NCBI GenBank assembly: GCA_021186555.1
Contig: JAJKFL010000005.1
Coordinates: 44,015,635 to 44,079,634 of the forward strand
DNA: 64,000 nucleotides
Reading direction: 5' to 3'
Source of the DNA: Reticulitermes speratus
Taxonomy: Eukaryota > Arthropoda > Insecta > Blattodea > Rhinotermitidae
The position numbers and the translations under genes are program-made. The notes under the pieces were generated by a model. The model worked only from the letters and a program-made list of their open reading frames with translations, did not search any database and had not been told where the DNA came from. This document shows positions 34,901-47,793 of this stretch, in pieces. Each line of letters begins with the position of its first letter. Position 1 is the stretch's first letter.

Positions 34901-37540
34901 TAACGCATAGCAAGACGCGCACACATAAAACTTTAGTAAGGAAAACTCTCGTGGCTGTCGTCATTTCTTTTGTTTCATTCAATTACGCATTAGGAAACAC
35001 ACACTTTCAAAGCTGTTAACATTCTATTCATGACTCGCCAACAGCACCGAATTCATGTCTGATCGCTTATAGATATTCTATAACACTGCTATTCACAAAC
35101 GCAAGTCCTCGTCAAAGTTGGGTTATCACTTTTTCTTTGTTTCATATCAGAAGTTAATATTTTCTAACTAAACAACACGCACAGGCGTTCACCCCAGAAA
35201 GAAATAACTGAACACCTTGCCTTTTAAATAACAAAAGCTGACAGTACGAAGGTTTGAGTACCTTGAAGAAAGCATAATTACTATGCGATATCTAGGAAAC
35301 AGGGACTGAGAAGTGCCACGGTAACAAAAATATGTGGCTCATATTTAATAAGAAAATTTTAATAATGGATATTTGACGAGAGAATCTCGGCCATCAGGTG
35401 CTCCCCCAATTCTCTATTGTGGTTGAAAGTCAAACCATTCCCTGGAAAGAGGCCAAAGTCAAATCAGACAAGTTATAAAACAGAGCTATATTACACTCTG
35501 AAGTCATTTAAGGGGTGTTGATAATCTGTCACGTCTCTCTTATTTATTGTCGACACTTATCTGCTGCAAAAGCTAAGAGACTCTCAAACACGTCAACCAG
35601 AAAACACGCCAAAGTGAACTTCAAATCAGGATATGACGTTACAGATAAACTTTGGAATGCAAGTTATCCAAACAACAGTGGAAAGTAGAGAGCTTAAAAA
35701 GTCTCCATACTGCTGCAAATTCTTTGAAAATGAAATGGGTAAGATAGCTTAGAACAGTTTGTAAGAGCCATAAATGTGTGAGAAAAAACCTTCCACACTT
35801 TCGTCCAGATACATTTAATCAATTTAATGAACACTTAAGAAAATAAATGTAAAGCAATTGGCTCACAATGACTCACGTTTTACCATAAGCATCTGCCATT
35901 CAGCCGACTTTACGAGAGCAGAAACATTAACACCGGCTGTCAATTCAGTGGAGGCTGCATGCACCCACCTTATTTTTACACGATCTCTAACATTTACATC
36001 GCACTTTTATTACAGACTGTGTGCCGGTAAAATTCGCATTCAACGGTTTCCGATTTTTTGAGTATTCAAACAGACCAAGAGAAACACAGAATTCTTCTGC
36101 AGAAACAACGACTTTATTTAATGTACAGCGGGGCACACTGGTCAACACCTTGCTCAAACAGTATGGCAGCACTTGAAACCTTTAACCACGCCACAGCCAT
36201 AAAGTAGGCGTGTCTGACACATGCCGTAGCCGAACGCAGAATTCCGAGGGCTTGTAATTAAAATGGCATCCATGCAGGAAGTGACTTTAGCCCAACAACA
36301 GAACCACAAAAACGAGTTCTTCGTGCATGATAATTTGAGGTTACAGCGGGCAAGCCAAGCCACAGAATTCCATTTCGTGTCTCGGTTTGCTCATATCAGT
36401 CACAGCAGACACTCTAACTTCTGTGTGTGTGCGTGCGTTCTTGCGTGTGTGTCCGCAAAATGCCAGCGGAACCTTCAAACAAATTGCTGTAGGAAGAAAA
36501 ACTCAAATGTTACTTAGTTGGCTCTTAAAGAAAGAGCCAACCATTTACTTTCAAAATTTAGATCAGCGATAGGCAACCCGTGGCCGGCGAGTGTTTTCTG
36601 ACATACTTAACTTAGGTTCACCCATCAAAATTAAGGACAATTTTTGAGTGCTGACACGAAGAATTAAGTTCAGTAAACGATATTAAAGTTGCAACGGGCC
36701 TCGTGCATATGGCATGGGAACATCCTACTTTTGAAACTTCACAATGTTTGACACTGGGAAAAGCAAGAAAAATAACGAATGGTAAACTCCAATATCCCTC
36801 TTACTCTTTTAGTTTTAAGTATGTTCTAATAATAAGAAGGCGAGTCAGTAAATCACACTTGATGGCAGCGCAGTACGTGTGTAGCAAACGGCTTTGAGTA
36901 AGTTCTAAGTATGTTCCCATAATAATTAGTACTACTGCATTTCAATCAAAATTTGATAGAATGTATTTGTATTCATTAAAAATTATCAGTTACAAAAAAA
37001 GTAGAGTAAGCTTTTCAATGACTTCTTCCACGCTTAAAAATAATGAAAGTCCTAAAGATTAAATTATAATTGATTAATGTATTCAATTTTAATTGCAAAA
37101 ATACTAGCAATTAATGAATTGTAATTCTTATCTCCTCGTTGCTTAATACACAACAAACATTTTGTTGAAGAAATCGATTTGTGCTGTTACAGATTGGTTT
37201 GTGGCTCGCAAAGGATTGTGGGATCTTCACATGACCCCTGTGCATTGAAGGTTGCTCGACACTGATCGACCAGCCAATTCAAGGTTAAGTGGTAACTTAT
37301 TTTTATGCTTTACTACATAATTCACAGTGCTAAAGATACTTCAGCCAAACAGCCGCTTGGAAACAGTGAACTACGTGAAGGTGGAATCGATCTCCACCAA
37401 AGCACGGACTTCACTGGTACAACTCAGTTCACACACGGCTACCTGAACAAAGGTCAGCCCAGCACCACTGCCACAAACCGCCTCACGGCCATGAAATAAG
37501 AAGATTTCAACAAAACATACTTATCTCCTCTATGTAAAAA
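32000..37540. other. 21-kb intron, middle part, mostly unassigned
   Basis: Apart from the FWDVTPC-type repeat at 33112..33345 no element is recognised. The open frames between 33390 and 34220 overlap each other on both strands and show no family motif. Probably decayed transposons. Confidence 0.5.
33112..33345 (-). repeat. Dispersed repeat of the FWDVTPC type
   Basis: The minus strand reads MFWDVTLCNMVGIYQLCSGT, then CCLHLRVSTLKFEAQAF and VSFCQTTRYRP. This matches, from memory, the common FWDVTPCSLV ... GTCCLHLQ ... YQTTRRHIPE repeat of cockroach and termite genomes. Confidence 0.65.
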
Positions 37541-37542
37541 TG

Positions 37543-37930
37543 GCCCGATCCCAGTGGCCGCGCGGTCTAAGGCGTGGGTCTGCTGCCGCTCGAATCCCGC
37601 CGGGGGCATGGATGTTTGTGTTGTGTTTGTTGTATAAGGACAGTAGTATGAATCATAAGTGACATGAAGAAGGACGGAAGGATTTAAAAGTACAAAATGA
37701 ATCACAGAAAAAATCCCGATAAGGGGCAAAAGATTAAAAATAATGTCCCGCCGGGGGCATGGATGTCGTCCTTCTCTTGTGAGTGTTGTGTGTTGTCAGA
37801 TAGAGGTCTCTGCGTCGGGCTAATCACTCGTCCAGAGGAGTCCTACCGACTGTGGTTTGTCTAAAATGAGTGTGATCGTAAAGCCTCGATAATGAGGAGG
37901 CCCTGGCCCAGTAGGGGCTGTTGCGCCATT
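37543..37930 (+). mobile_element. Composite family-A SINE (two tails in tandem)
   Basis: Begins GCCCGATCCCAGTGGCCGCG with a shortened B-box region (GCTCGAATCCCGCC). It continues into the tail type seen at 43790-43917 (GTTTGTGTTGTGTTTGTTGT ... AAAAATCCCG). Then, at about 37747, it repeats CCCGCCGGGGGCATGGATGT and continues with the other family-A body (as at 4431 and 21142) to about 37930. The two family-A subtypes are thus joined head to tail, or one is inserted in the other. Confidence 0.75.
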
Positions 37931-37956
37931 GTACAAACAAAATGTAAAAATGGGAT

Positions 37957-37983
37957 TATATATATATATATATATATATATAT
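37957..37983 (+). repeat. AT dinucleotide microsatellite
   Basis: About 13 TA units directly downstream of the composite SINE end, consistent with growth from its A-rich tail. Confidence 0.9.
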
Positions 37984-38370
37984 AACTGTAATGAGCACAC
38001 ACAAGTTTAAATGGATATCGATATCCGGATCGTCGATCTTGCCTACGCTAGTATGTCGCTCTAGCCGGAACAGGATGTCCACACCTATTGTAGATCATAA
38101 CATTCCGTTAACTGAACCAATTTACGCGACCAATAACTGTGGTACCTCGTGTTAAATTACAGAAACAAACACTAGGTCCCTACTTCAGTTAAATTCAGCA
38201 CGATTTCAACACCTTTCTTGCCGCTTGTTGTGCTGTACGCGTCACATCAAACACAGCACGCCGAACTCTCGGTAATTGTCACCATCACCTCTTATCGGAT
38301 GCTGAAATTGCATGTTAGCGTGTTGACTTGGTGTCAATAAGTACCCCAAATATTTAAACGTGTAAATGCG

Positions 38371-38655
38371 TAACGCGGGTGGTATAGCACTAGGCTACGA
38401 GCTGAACGTTCCGGGGTTCGAATCTCGTTACAGGCAAGAGACTTTTTTCTCCTCCAAAACGCCCAAACCGGCTTTGGGGCCCACCCAGCTCCCGATTCAA
38501 TGGGTACCGGGATTCTTTCCCAGGCAAAAAGTGAACGGGGCGTGAAGTTAAAAACTTACATCCATCTACTGCCGAGGTTAAGAATTAGTGCAGATATAAC
38601 TCCACTCCCCCTACATGCCTTCCTGGATTGGACAGGGAAAACTTTATATACTACA
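38371..38655 (+). mobile_element. tRNA-derived SINE, family C
   Basis: Head TAACGCGGGTGGTATAGCAC with B box TCCGGGGTTCGAATCTCG. The body contains GCTTTGGGGCCCACCCAGCT, CAATGGGTACCGGGATTCTT and ACTGCCGAGGTTAAGA. The same body is found at 43918..44132 and in degraded form at 47330..47592 and 55030..55280. Confidence 0.8.
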
Positions 38656-38878
38656 TTTAAAGCCACGTTAAAAATTCATCGGCCCAGAAATGTATTGTTG
38701 ACTGTCGTAATGTATCGGTCCAAATAATGCGTTACTTCTTAGACAACGACTCTTTCAGTGCAAACAGTTCTGGCCTTGGAATCTTCAGTAACAACGCTAC
38801 GGGAACCTCAAACCGCAATGTGAAGTTATGCTTCAATGTGTTAAAGGGACGTTATTTGCTTCCATTGTCACTACTATT

Positions 38879-38909
38879 AATAGTAGTAGTAGTAGTAGTA
38901 GTAGTAGTA
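38879..38909 (+). repeat. TAG trinucleotide microsatellite
   Basis: About ten uninterrupted (TAG) units. Confidence 0.9.
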
Positions 38910-40104
38910 CTCATTCTTAATGGAAAACATTTGGCAGCCCTGCTTTCGTGTCGCAGCGCCTATATTTTCTTAAGGAGCTTAAATACAAAGGAAAACATGT
39001 AAAGAAAGGTCTAAAATTAAACAGATAAAGAAATGCATAAGAATGCGGATAACCGGATAAGATACTGTCCTCCACCTAAAATGGCAAATCAACTGAAACC
39101 GCCGGAAGTGTGGAAGCCCTAGATTACATAACGCGAGGTGTATGTCCCCGCGACTCAAAGCCGCGCGGGGTATTTTTAGCTACAGTACTAAGGCTCTTTA
39201 AGTCAAAATTCGTTACAGTCACTAACGTAACCGCCGTAATATTTTGCGTGAACAAGGCGAGTGTTAACTGTCACGATATTTCAGATGGGTTGTCTTTGGA
39301 ACGTCTCAGTGCTTTAAAACAGACTGTTTGTGAGCAATGATTGTATCCGTACAACAGCTCTAACAAGAAAAAAAGGACTTTTGTTCGTTACAGTTAGATT
39401 AAAACCTTTTTAACACTCATACATACACGTAAAAATTCTGAAACTGACGTGTTTGGCTACTTGAATGTAAAGACGTCAGTGCCTTAACAGAGTAAACCTG
39501 CACTGTTACCAACTTCCGACCGAGGTATTAGGCAGACAAAACTGTCTTCAGTACAAAAAAAATTTCTTCACACAGAATTTGTAGAAGATGACGACTGTTA
39601 TGATCTGCACACTGAATTGGTGGCCGACTTGACAAATAACGGAGGTTAGATCGTGAAGTTCACTTGCTTTCTCTAGTGGCAAAGTTTGTTCTTACAAATA
39701 CAGGTTCTTTTCCTGCATTACTACAGCTGGTCCCCACACTACACAATACACACAGCAACCACAACCTTAAAGGAGTAATGACGCTCAAATTAAGAAATTA
39801 AATATTACGCATCTAATTAAGTTTTACTGAAGCCCAAAAACTCGACATCAATATTACACATCACTTTAACATTTACGACTGTCACCATACATATTGGCAA
39901 GGGAACGCAGTAAACTGGCCAGTAACTTTCTGTATTCTCTCTTACACCTGTCGTATGAAACGGCAGACGCAGGAGTTTAATTTACGTGTGTGCGCCTATA
40001 TATAAGTTGCAGTGCCTAAACTGTTTAAATAAAAATAACGTGCTCCTGTATCCGTGTAGCTACACACCGCGTAAATCGGACCCGCGTAAGTCAAGGACTT
40101 AAAT

Positions 40105-40825
40105 GTGTGTGCGTGTTTGTGTGTGTGTGTATATATATGTATATGTATGTGTAAGTATGTGTATATGTATGTATGTATGTATGTAAGTATGTGTGTATGT
40201 ATGTATGTGTGTATGTATGTTTGTATGTATGTATGTGTGTATTTGTATGTATGTATGTATGTATGTGTCTGTATGTATGTATGTATGTACGTATGTATGT
40301 AAGTAGTATGTATGTATGTATGTATGTGTCTATGTATGTATGTATGTATGTATGTATGTATGTATGTGTGTGTTTGTATGTATGTATGTATGTATGTATG
40401 TATGTGTCTATGTATGTATGTATGTGTCTATGTATGTATGTATGTGTCTATGTATGTATGTATGTATGTATGTGTCTATGTATGTATGTATGTATGTATG
40501 TATGTATGTGTCTATGTATGTATGTATGTATGTATGTATGTATGTTTGTATGTATGTATGTGTTTGTATGTATGTATGTGTCTATGTATGTATGTGTGTG
40601 TTTGTATGTATGTATGTATGTATGTATGTATGTATGTGTGTATGTATGTATGTGTGTATGTATGTATGTTTGTATGTATGTAAGTGTGTATGTATGTGTG
40701 TATGTATGTATGTTTGTATGTATGTAAGTATGTGTCTATGTATGTATGTATGTGTAGTTTGTATATATGTATGTATGTATGTAAGTATGTGTGTGTTTGT
40801 ACGTATGTATGTATGATGCATGTGT
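40105..40825 (+). repeat. Large (GTAT)n microsatellite
   Basis: About 720 bp of GTAT repeats with regularly interspersed GTGTCTAT, GTGTTTGT and GTTTGT variants. It gives long artificial reading frames (Met-Tyr-Val-Cys) in all frames, none of which is a gene. The variant spacing suggests a higher-order pattern. Confidence 0.95.
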
Positions 40826-41714
40826 ATTATGTACACAACATACATATGCGGCGACGGAAGTGCTACTCCAGATATGGCCGAATTACATCATAAATGGTCA
40901 CGCCAAATTAAAGTGACTTCCTGTGCATTTGGAATTTGTACAGGATATATAAACACTTAAAGTGAGTAGAAATCGCGTTTTTACGCCATATTTCTTTGTG
41001 TGTATATTATTCTGCTTGCTTAATGGAGCTCGCGTTTGTTTACAAGTTTTCCGCACTGTATTACTGCACCACGCAAAACGTCGCCCACAACAGACACAAG
41101 ACACGTTGCCACGTCACAACAATGCTATCAAACGGCGCTACCAACTGTACACGAGGCGCACTACTGAGTGATGCTCTCTTGTTGAGAGGCAGGTGAAGAC
41201 TGGCAAAGACACGCCAAGTCGCTACATGAGAGGACAGATGGAACATCACGAAGGCTTATTCCAGATTATCCGAAAATAGAATCGCGGAGGCTGAGGAATG
41301 GAAAGAACTGGCACCCGGACAATCTCAAGTAACACGGATTCTGGAACGAAAGGCAGGGGTTCGAAAACCAGACACACAGCACATACAACTTGTAAGTAGA
41401 ACGCAGAATGTAACACGTAGTATATACCAGGAAGGAAAGACTGTCTCCACAGTAATTAAACTACTAAATATTTTATTGCAGAAAAAAGAGCAGTTATTTT
41501 CGCAGTGTTATAGCCGGTCTATTACTTTACCATCTGAAACAAACGTCACGAGAATAACAGCTTAATGCAGGCTAAGTTAGGACCTGTAACACATCCTTTG
41601 AAAATGTGTCAAATGTCAATTGTTTGGAAACTACACTAACAAATGAAAGTTGCTTTCACGAAGAAATTAAGAGCAGACGAAATTCCGGGAATGCTATCAT
41701 AATAGTTAAATGTG

Positions 41715-41965
41715 TACTACGAACTGTATTTTATATGTTGTTTTGTATGGGTGTGAAACTTGGTCACTCAGCATAAGGGTAGACTATAGTTTTGTGGTCT
41801 CTAAGGACAGGGTGCTGAAGAGAATATCTGGATGTTACAAGGAGAGCGGAACAGGAGGTTAATATGCGTTTGGCATGGATCGAGCTCGAGAGGTATGAAG
41901 AATTCATAGAGTGGTTTTGTTTGAAGACCTTAGGGAAAGAGACCACTTAGAATATCTAGGTGTAA
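41715..41965 (+). pseudogene. Non-LTR retrotransposon (LINE) reverse-transcriptase 3' fragment
   Basis: Plus strand reads VVLYGCETWSLSIR and then DRVLKRISG in a shifted frame. This is the LYGCETW...RVLRRIFG motif from the end of many insect non-LTR retrotransposon reverse transcriptases. A later VLFEDLRERDHLEYLG resembles a decayed V..GKPEGKRPLGRPR block. Stops and frameshifts are frequent; only about 250 bp is left. Confidence 0.65.
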
Positions 41966-42139
41966 AGGTAAGGCTAGCATTAACCTTTAAACGTACTATG
42001 TTCGCATACGCGAACGCATGAAAAAAAAAACACCCCTATAAATTCACTTTATACATTCAGGCAACAAGGAAATTTACAGCATTTTAAGACAAGCTGCATA
42101 ATATCTGTTTTATTTCATAATTTTATCTTTTGTTGTTCA

Positions 42140-42173
<34 letters not shown>
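42140..42173 (+). repeat. AAT trinucleotide microsatellite
   Basis: About eleven (AAT) units. Confidence 0.9.
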
Positions 42174-42387
42174 TCAAAAGTAGGCCTGCACCATAATTAA
42201 TGAAAACGCCGTAAAAATATTGCTATTTTATTGTGATGATGCCTTATACTTTTTCAAAATATCTATACCATACTAAGCACTAATTAAGAAACCTATATGT
42301 TGACACTTGGTGCATGAATACTGTAATACAATAGGAATTATTTTGTAATATATTATGTTTTAATAAGTTTTTAAATTTCGGCGTAAA

Positions 42388-42430
42388 GCGCCCTGAAGAT
42401 GGCGTAAATGACGCCGAAACATGTACGAGC
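42388..42430 (+). ncRNA. Hammerhead-like motif, single copy
   Basis: CTGAAGA at 42393-42399, T, perfect stem II GGCGT/ACGCC with AAATG loop (42401-42415), GAAA 42416-42419, CATGTA to 42425. Stem I pairs only discontinuously (CGC against GAGC). Lies in the 21-kb intron, antisense to the gene. Confidence 0.45.
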
Positions 42431-43635
42431 AAAATAAAATTATATTTTTATGTATCAGATGTGCATTCGTTGGTGTTATGAATATTACACTAGTAATAGT
42501 CATAACGTGTTTAAATCCCAAGGCTTAGCCAATTAATATTTGTTCATGGATAAAGCAATAGTATTGTATAATTCATTCTCGTGACCTGATTCATGCATAA
42601 AGAGACATTCACAGAAGTCTCGCTACCGGTATGTCCACAAGCTTAAATATTTCCAAATTATGCTTCTGCATACAGCATAATTATTGCCTGAACGAAATCC
42701 GGTCCCTTTGTCTGGCCTCGCACTGAACGGATATCTACAACACGTCAAAATCACAAGTTACGTCACACGCAGTACGTACACGTGCGCAGTTGAGGTGCTG
42801 TCCGTTGACTCAACAGCCGATGAACAGCAAACACACTTGTTGAATACCTCGCAGAACTGAGTGTCAAAAGACATGAAATGTCAACTACCCTTCTTTGTAC
42901 TTCAAACTTACGGCTTCAATTCTTTTTAGGAAAATTTGTGTAACACAACTTTTGTCACCCCCCCCCCCTTTTTAACGTAACCCATTTTATTAAAACGCCT
43001 CGATGCTTTGACAGTTCAGGGGGATGTGTGAAAACTCACTTCAAGGTTTTCATTCGGAACATTTCCTTTAATATTGCATTGGGCTTTCACTGTCTGAACT
43101 CGAGCAGCCACTTTCTGTTTTCTGAAGTTTCCAGAACACTCCTGAGTTAAATGTGACTGTTTAGTTCCAGAATGTCGTCTCCAGCTGCACTCTTCCCGGT
43201 ACGCTTGCACTCTCACGCATACGATACGACACGTATTATAAATAATTTTACACAAAACACACAACTTTAAAAATACTACGCCACAACTGCTGTGCACTGT
43301 GCTGCAGGCGCTTTCATGGAAGCTGTTTTAATAACAAATCTCACAATAATAAAGCAGCATAATTACAAGATCACAAAGCACAGAGAACATTAACAGTTTG
43401 ATTCGAAAATGAAAACTGAAAGCTGTAAAAACTGAAGTGATTTAATGTAAGACATTCCCGTTGGCGTTTCGATCATAAGCATATATTTTTATTTGATTCT
43501 ACAACCAGACCCAACAATTCGTTCAACACACGTTTTATTGGCAATATTTGCATTTTCTTGTATGTTTAATCAGAAGTCCGAAAAGTTTTGCAATTTTGAA
43601 TTTTGCATAATTTGGCATTAATTTTTGTCTTAGGC

Positions 43636-44132
43636 GTGGGCCGGGATAGTGTAGTCGGTATAGCGACTCGCTACGGGCTGGACGGTCCGGGGATCGAACC
43701 CCGCCGATCCCAGTGGCCGTGCGGTCTAAGGCGTGGGTCTGCGGCCGCTCGCTTACTAGGATCGTGTGTTCGAATCCCACCGGGGGCATGGACGTTTGTG
43801 TTGTGTTTCTTGTAAGGACGGTAATATGGAACGTAAAGTGACATGAAGGACGAAAGGATTTAAACAGTACAAAAATGGATCAAAGGGAAAAAACCCCGGA
43901 CAGGAAAAAAAAATCCCGGTGGGAGCGAGATTTTCTCACCCGTCCAGACCGGCCCTGGGGCCTACCCAGCCTCCTGTACAATGGGTACCGGGTCGTTCCC
44001 GGGGGTAAAGCGGCCGGAGCGTGGCCTTGACCATTCACCCCCATCTAGCGCCGAGGTTAAAGAAAGAGTAGAGCTATACCTCTACTCCCCCTCTGGGCCT
44101 TCATGGCCTGTTCTAGGGTGAACTTCTTTACC
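43636..44132 (+). mobile_element. Family-C SINE with nested family-A SINE
   Basis: The outer element starts GTGGGCCGGGATAGTGTAGT with B box CCGGGGATCGAACCCCG. It is interrupted at about 43703 and resumes near 43918 (GGTGGGAGCGAGATTTTCTC) to about 44132. It is flanked by a perfect 13-bp target-site duplication, TTTTGTCTTAGGC, at 43623-43635 and 44133-44145. The conceptual translation DSVVGIATRYGLDGPGIE is one I recall from cockroach and termite predicted proteins. Confidence 0.85.
43703..43917 (+). mobile_element. Nested family-A SINE
   Basis: Head GCCGATCCCAGTGGCCGTGC, A-box region GCGGTCTAAGGCGTGGG, B box TGTGTTCGAATCCCACC. The second tail type follows (GTTTGTGTTGTGTTTCTTGT, then GTAAAGTGACATGAAGGACG), ending in an A-rich stretch. 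It sits inside the family-C element and is therefore the younger insertion. Confidence 0.8.
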
Positions 44133-46551
44133 TTTTGTCTTAGGCATTCTTTGTTAAAATTATATTTGCATTGCAGTTATAGAGTTTTCTTCTACGGTCC
44201 TTGTAACGATAAATACGCGCTTGATTAGCCCAATAAAACGTGTGTTGAACGACTTGTTGGGTCTGATTGTAGAATGAAATAAAATAAAGCAGAACCCGAT
44301 TATAACGACATCGGTATAAAAGACACTTCGCCTATACAGTCAGATATTCTGTGGTAACAATTAATTATTCGCTGTTAACCATAACCTTATAATCCTGGGT
44401 TATAACGACACTCGTTTATAACGACACAAAATATTCAGTCACTTTTATGACGTTATAACCGATTTCGACTGTATATACTTATAACTGAAGTGTTTCTTCG
44501 GCTGGAAACGCAAAGAGAAACACCTCGATTTCAATCGGTAGTTCACTTTAGCTCAAGCATCGACAGCGGAATTCTTACAAACCGAAGGACGTTCCTTTTC
44601 CATGTCGGCAGAATTTCAAGTCCAGGACCATCAGCTGTTGTTGCACAGAACATAACCAGGAAGCGCCACGGTGCTGCTATATGAACCGAAAGTCCTTCGA
44701 TCGGAAACATTTGCTTATAAATAAACTTCAGATAATCTGCAAGGATATGCACTGAGTATTTATGTGCTTTGTACAATAATAAGTGTGAACTAAGCAACAA
44801 TAAAATACGCATTTAACAGCGTTTATTTACTGGCAGGTACAGTGTGCTTTTGCAGGCTGCTGGCTGTACATTACCGAGTGAGATAAACTGCAATGCGTGA
44901 AAGAATTGAAACAAAAATTAAATAAACGAGACATGACATATCCATCAGCTAGTGAAAACAATGTTTTTGTCGCTTACATGAAATTCAACACCATAACATC
45001 GAAACAGAACACAATTTTTTTAACATCCACTTGATACTGCACTCGTTATAGTAATTCAAAAGACAGACTTTGTACAGTCTGTAACAAATTAGTGCAGGAT
45101 AGACCCGAGACATGTGAGCGCCACAGGTAAGTCGTTAATTTGGCGCCCTAGGCAAGCTAAGAACTTGGTGCCCATCCAAACCGATATTCTTTCAACTTTT
45201 TCGGCCTAGAACGAGGATGATGAACAGTTTTGAGGGCGCTTGCCCAAATTGCGGATAATTTTCGGAGAAATTATTTCGCGTGTGGAAAACCCGAGTTTAC
45301 GAGAACCGTACTTCCATAGTGACGTCTTAGCGCTCCGTATACGTTGACGCCTCGGGCAGCGGCCCAGCTGGCCCTCCCCTTATACCTGCACTGAATGACT
45401 ACAACAGAAGAAGCTGCGATTTTGATGAGGTGAGGGCCATTTGAAAATACAAAGCACGGGCTCCAAGTCACTATGCAACACGCATACTTCAGACTGCACT
45501 GCTGTCATTTGTTACGCGTGGTCAGTGTCATCCCACTAGAGAGTACCTCTCCAGACATTTCCTATCATTAATTTATTTCCAACAATCGATTAGCTGCAAA
45601 GTTTCGAGGCACCATATCGTATTGATCTGAGTGTTTTTCTGTTGTGAGACTGCATCAAAATCTGAGACCGGCGCCTCAGGCTACCTCTGTGTGGTGTAGG
45701 ATAAAGCGATTGCTATGGCAACACTAGCTGCATGCAGACCTATGCATAATGCAAACGTTGCGCAATTCCATCAAATTTGCACTGTTGTGTTAGAATAGGC
45801 GCGTATGTAAAGACACACCGTCTGTCTGCCAGTCAGTCAGTCAGCCACAAGCTTGCGACGTCATTCTCACCGTACCTTATTCATCGCTTCAATAGGAATG
45901 TGCGTCTTAGAATGCACTTCTCACACCCAGCGAACAGCCAGTTTTCATCTTTCAGCACAAACCAAACGAAATAATTATGAATCAAGATCTCATGTCAGAC
46001 AAACTGACTGCTAACTGAAACAACTTCCTGACTACCCTGAAGATTCGGGCAGCAAGTTCCTTCAAAACGTCGATAACAAATAACACGACATAAAATCTCA
46101 GACGATAATCTTCATGAAAAGCACTGTGAAAACCTCAGATGGAACATGAAACAAGGGTATTGCCATGATCATGGTAGGATAATATTGCTTTACCAACTAC
46201 ATATGCTACTTGTATGTGTGCTATCCTAGCACTGGCCACGACAGGGTGACGAAAACCGTGATAAGAACGGCCGGTATGACACTGTACGAGCCGAATGCAG
46301 CGCATCCGGCGGCCACAAAACAAATTAGCGACTGTCATTCAAAATTGAAGTGTTGCCATGGTGACATGTGCAATCGATACAACAGACGTGGGACGACATC
46401 ACCTTAACAATTAGTCTTAGGAAGAAAGATGGCTGTTACTATATCGTTTATGCGTGGTCCACATAACGAGAACCTTTCGTAGTGTCATTTGCTACTCACA
46501 TCCTAGCCAGACTCTACCATCAGCATTAATATTCTTAAGCACCACCCACTT

Positions 46552-46740
46552 TCACATCAAAACCGTGCATTTGCCCACGAAGTGTATCTGTGTACAGTAG
46601 TTCTCCCAATACATGTAAACAGCTACTACTTCCCTATACAACATTAATTCGCTGATCTTAGTAATGGAGACCGACTGCGTTTTCTGTGAGGTAGGAACTA
46701 AATTTCGATGAACTTCAGACTTCAACGCTTTAATGGACAT
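46552..46740 (-). repeat. Dispersed repeat related to 51105
   Basis: The minus strand reads LVPTSQKTQSVSITKISELM then LYREVVAVYMYWENYCTQIH and FVGKC. The order of motifs matches the copies at 51105 and 54475. Not a gene. Confidence 0.4.
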
Positions 46741-47329
46741 TGGTTAATGATGGTTAACAAATAAATGGAAGGAATCTTGTCCATGGCCCAACACAGTGAC
46801 TGGTTCTGTGCTTAATCTCGAAAGCCGAGCGGGCAGTAAACTTTGTGCCCAATAACATAATTAGTATTGTTAACACGCCGACTTACAGAGTGCCTGCAAT
46901 TATAAACTATTAAGATTGATTAACGATACAAAAAATCCCAGTACTGCAGCCTATGATATATTTAAAGCCAGTTCACACCCACTCATCCACACCAGTATTA
47001 AGCGCAGATGTTCGTTAATGATTTCCAAAGTGGCTCATTTTCTAAGATAATCGCCGACATTTCTTGCGCGTTCCTTTGTCTCAACTACGTTACTACGTTT
47101 TGCTAGCACGTTAATATTACGACAGATGTTCTAGTTCCCTCTGTATCAGTGTCTCCAGTACTCTTTGGACCGAAGATCAAACGAAATACAAAGTCAGTTC
47201 CGGTACATACCATGTAAGTCGATCCTTTACGGACCCAAAGTCTGTGTAAGCTGTCACAAGATATACTCTGATCGGCTCAAAAACAGCAAAATTTGAAGCC
47301 ACTCTAATATAACATCAACTTTACTTTTC

Positions 47330-47592
47330 ACGAGGTACGTACCAAATGATCGGTCCATTTGGGCTTTGATTCTCGACAGAACCAAGAGATACTATCTCTT
47401 CTAAAAGGTCCAGATAGCCTCTGAGGTCCACCCAGCCTAGTAGCCAGTGGACGCCGGGGGCCTTCACAGTGGGAGGAGGGCACCGGTCCGGACGTACAAC
47501 TAAACACTGACATCCACATAGACTAACACTGAGTTTAGAAATGCATGGAGCTATGCCTCTACTTTCTCATACTTCTTCAAGACGTGTGCTCA
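47330..47592 (+). mobile_element. Degraded family-C SINE
   Basis: A B-box remnant GGGCTTTGATTCTCGAC is followed by CTGAGGTCCACCCAGCCTAG, a GGGCACCGGTCC stretch, ACATCCACATAGACTAACAC and GGAGCTATGCCTCTACTTTC. The order of blocks matches the copies at 38371 and 43918. It lies just beyond the donor of the 47794 exon. Confidence 0.55.
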
Positions 47593-47793
47593 ATTAAACA
47601 CTGGGACAATTTTGCGTTTTATTTACTTATTTATTTATTTATGACTCTGAACCTCCTGTTCTTTTGACCACGTTTCTGCCGACTGAGTCACTGCACACAG
47701 CGCTGAAGAAGTTATACTACTAAAATTAAGGTTAAGTTCTTGTCAGTTTAATTTTCAACATGTTTGATGCTCAGTTGCCCTGAGTATAGTTAC

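Noticed and set aside
40105..40845. Long reading frames of Met-Tyr-Val-Cys repeats
   Set aside because: Products of the GTAT microsatellite; open in several frames on both strands.
46030..46080. CCTGAAGATTCGGGCAGC...CAAAACGTCGATAAC as a hammerhead-like motif
   Set aside because: CTGAAGA is present but the GAAA is CAAAA, stem II does not pair and stem I is absent; too decayed to count.
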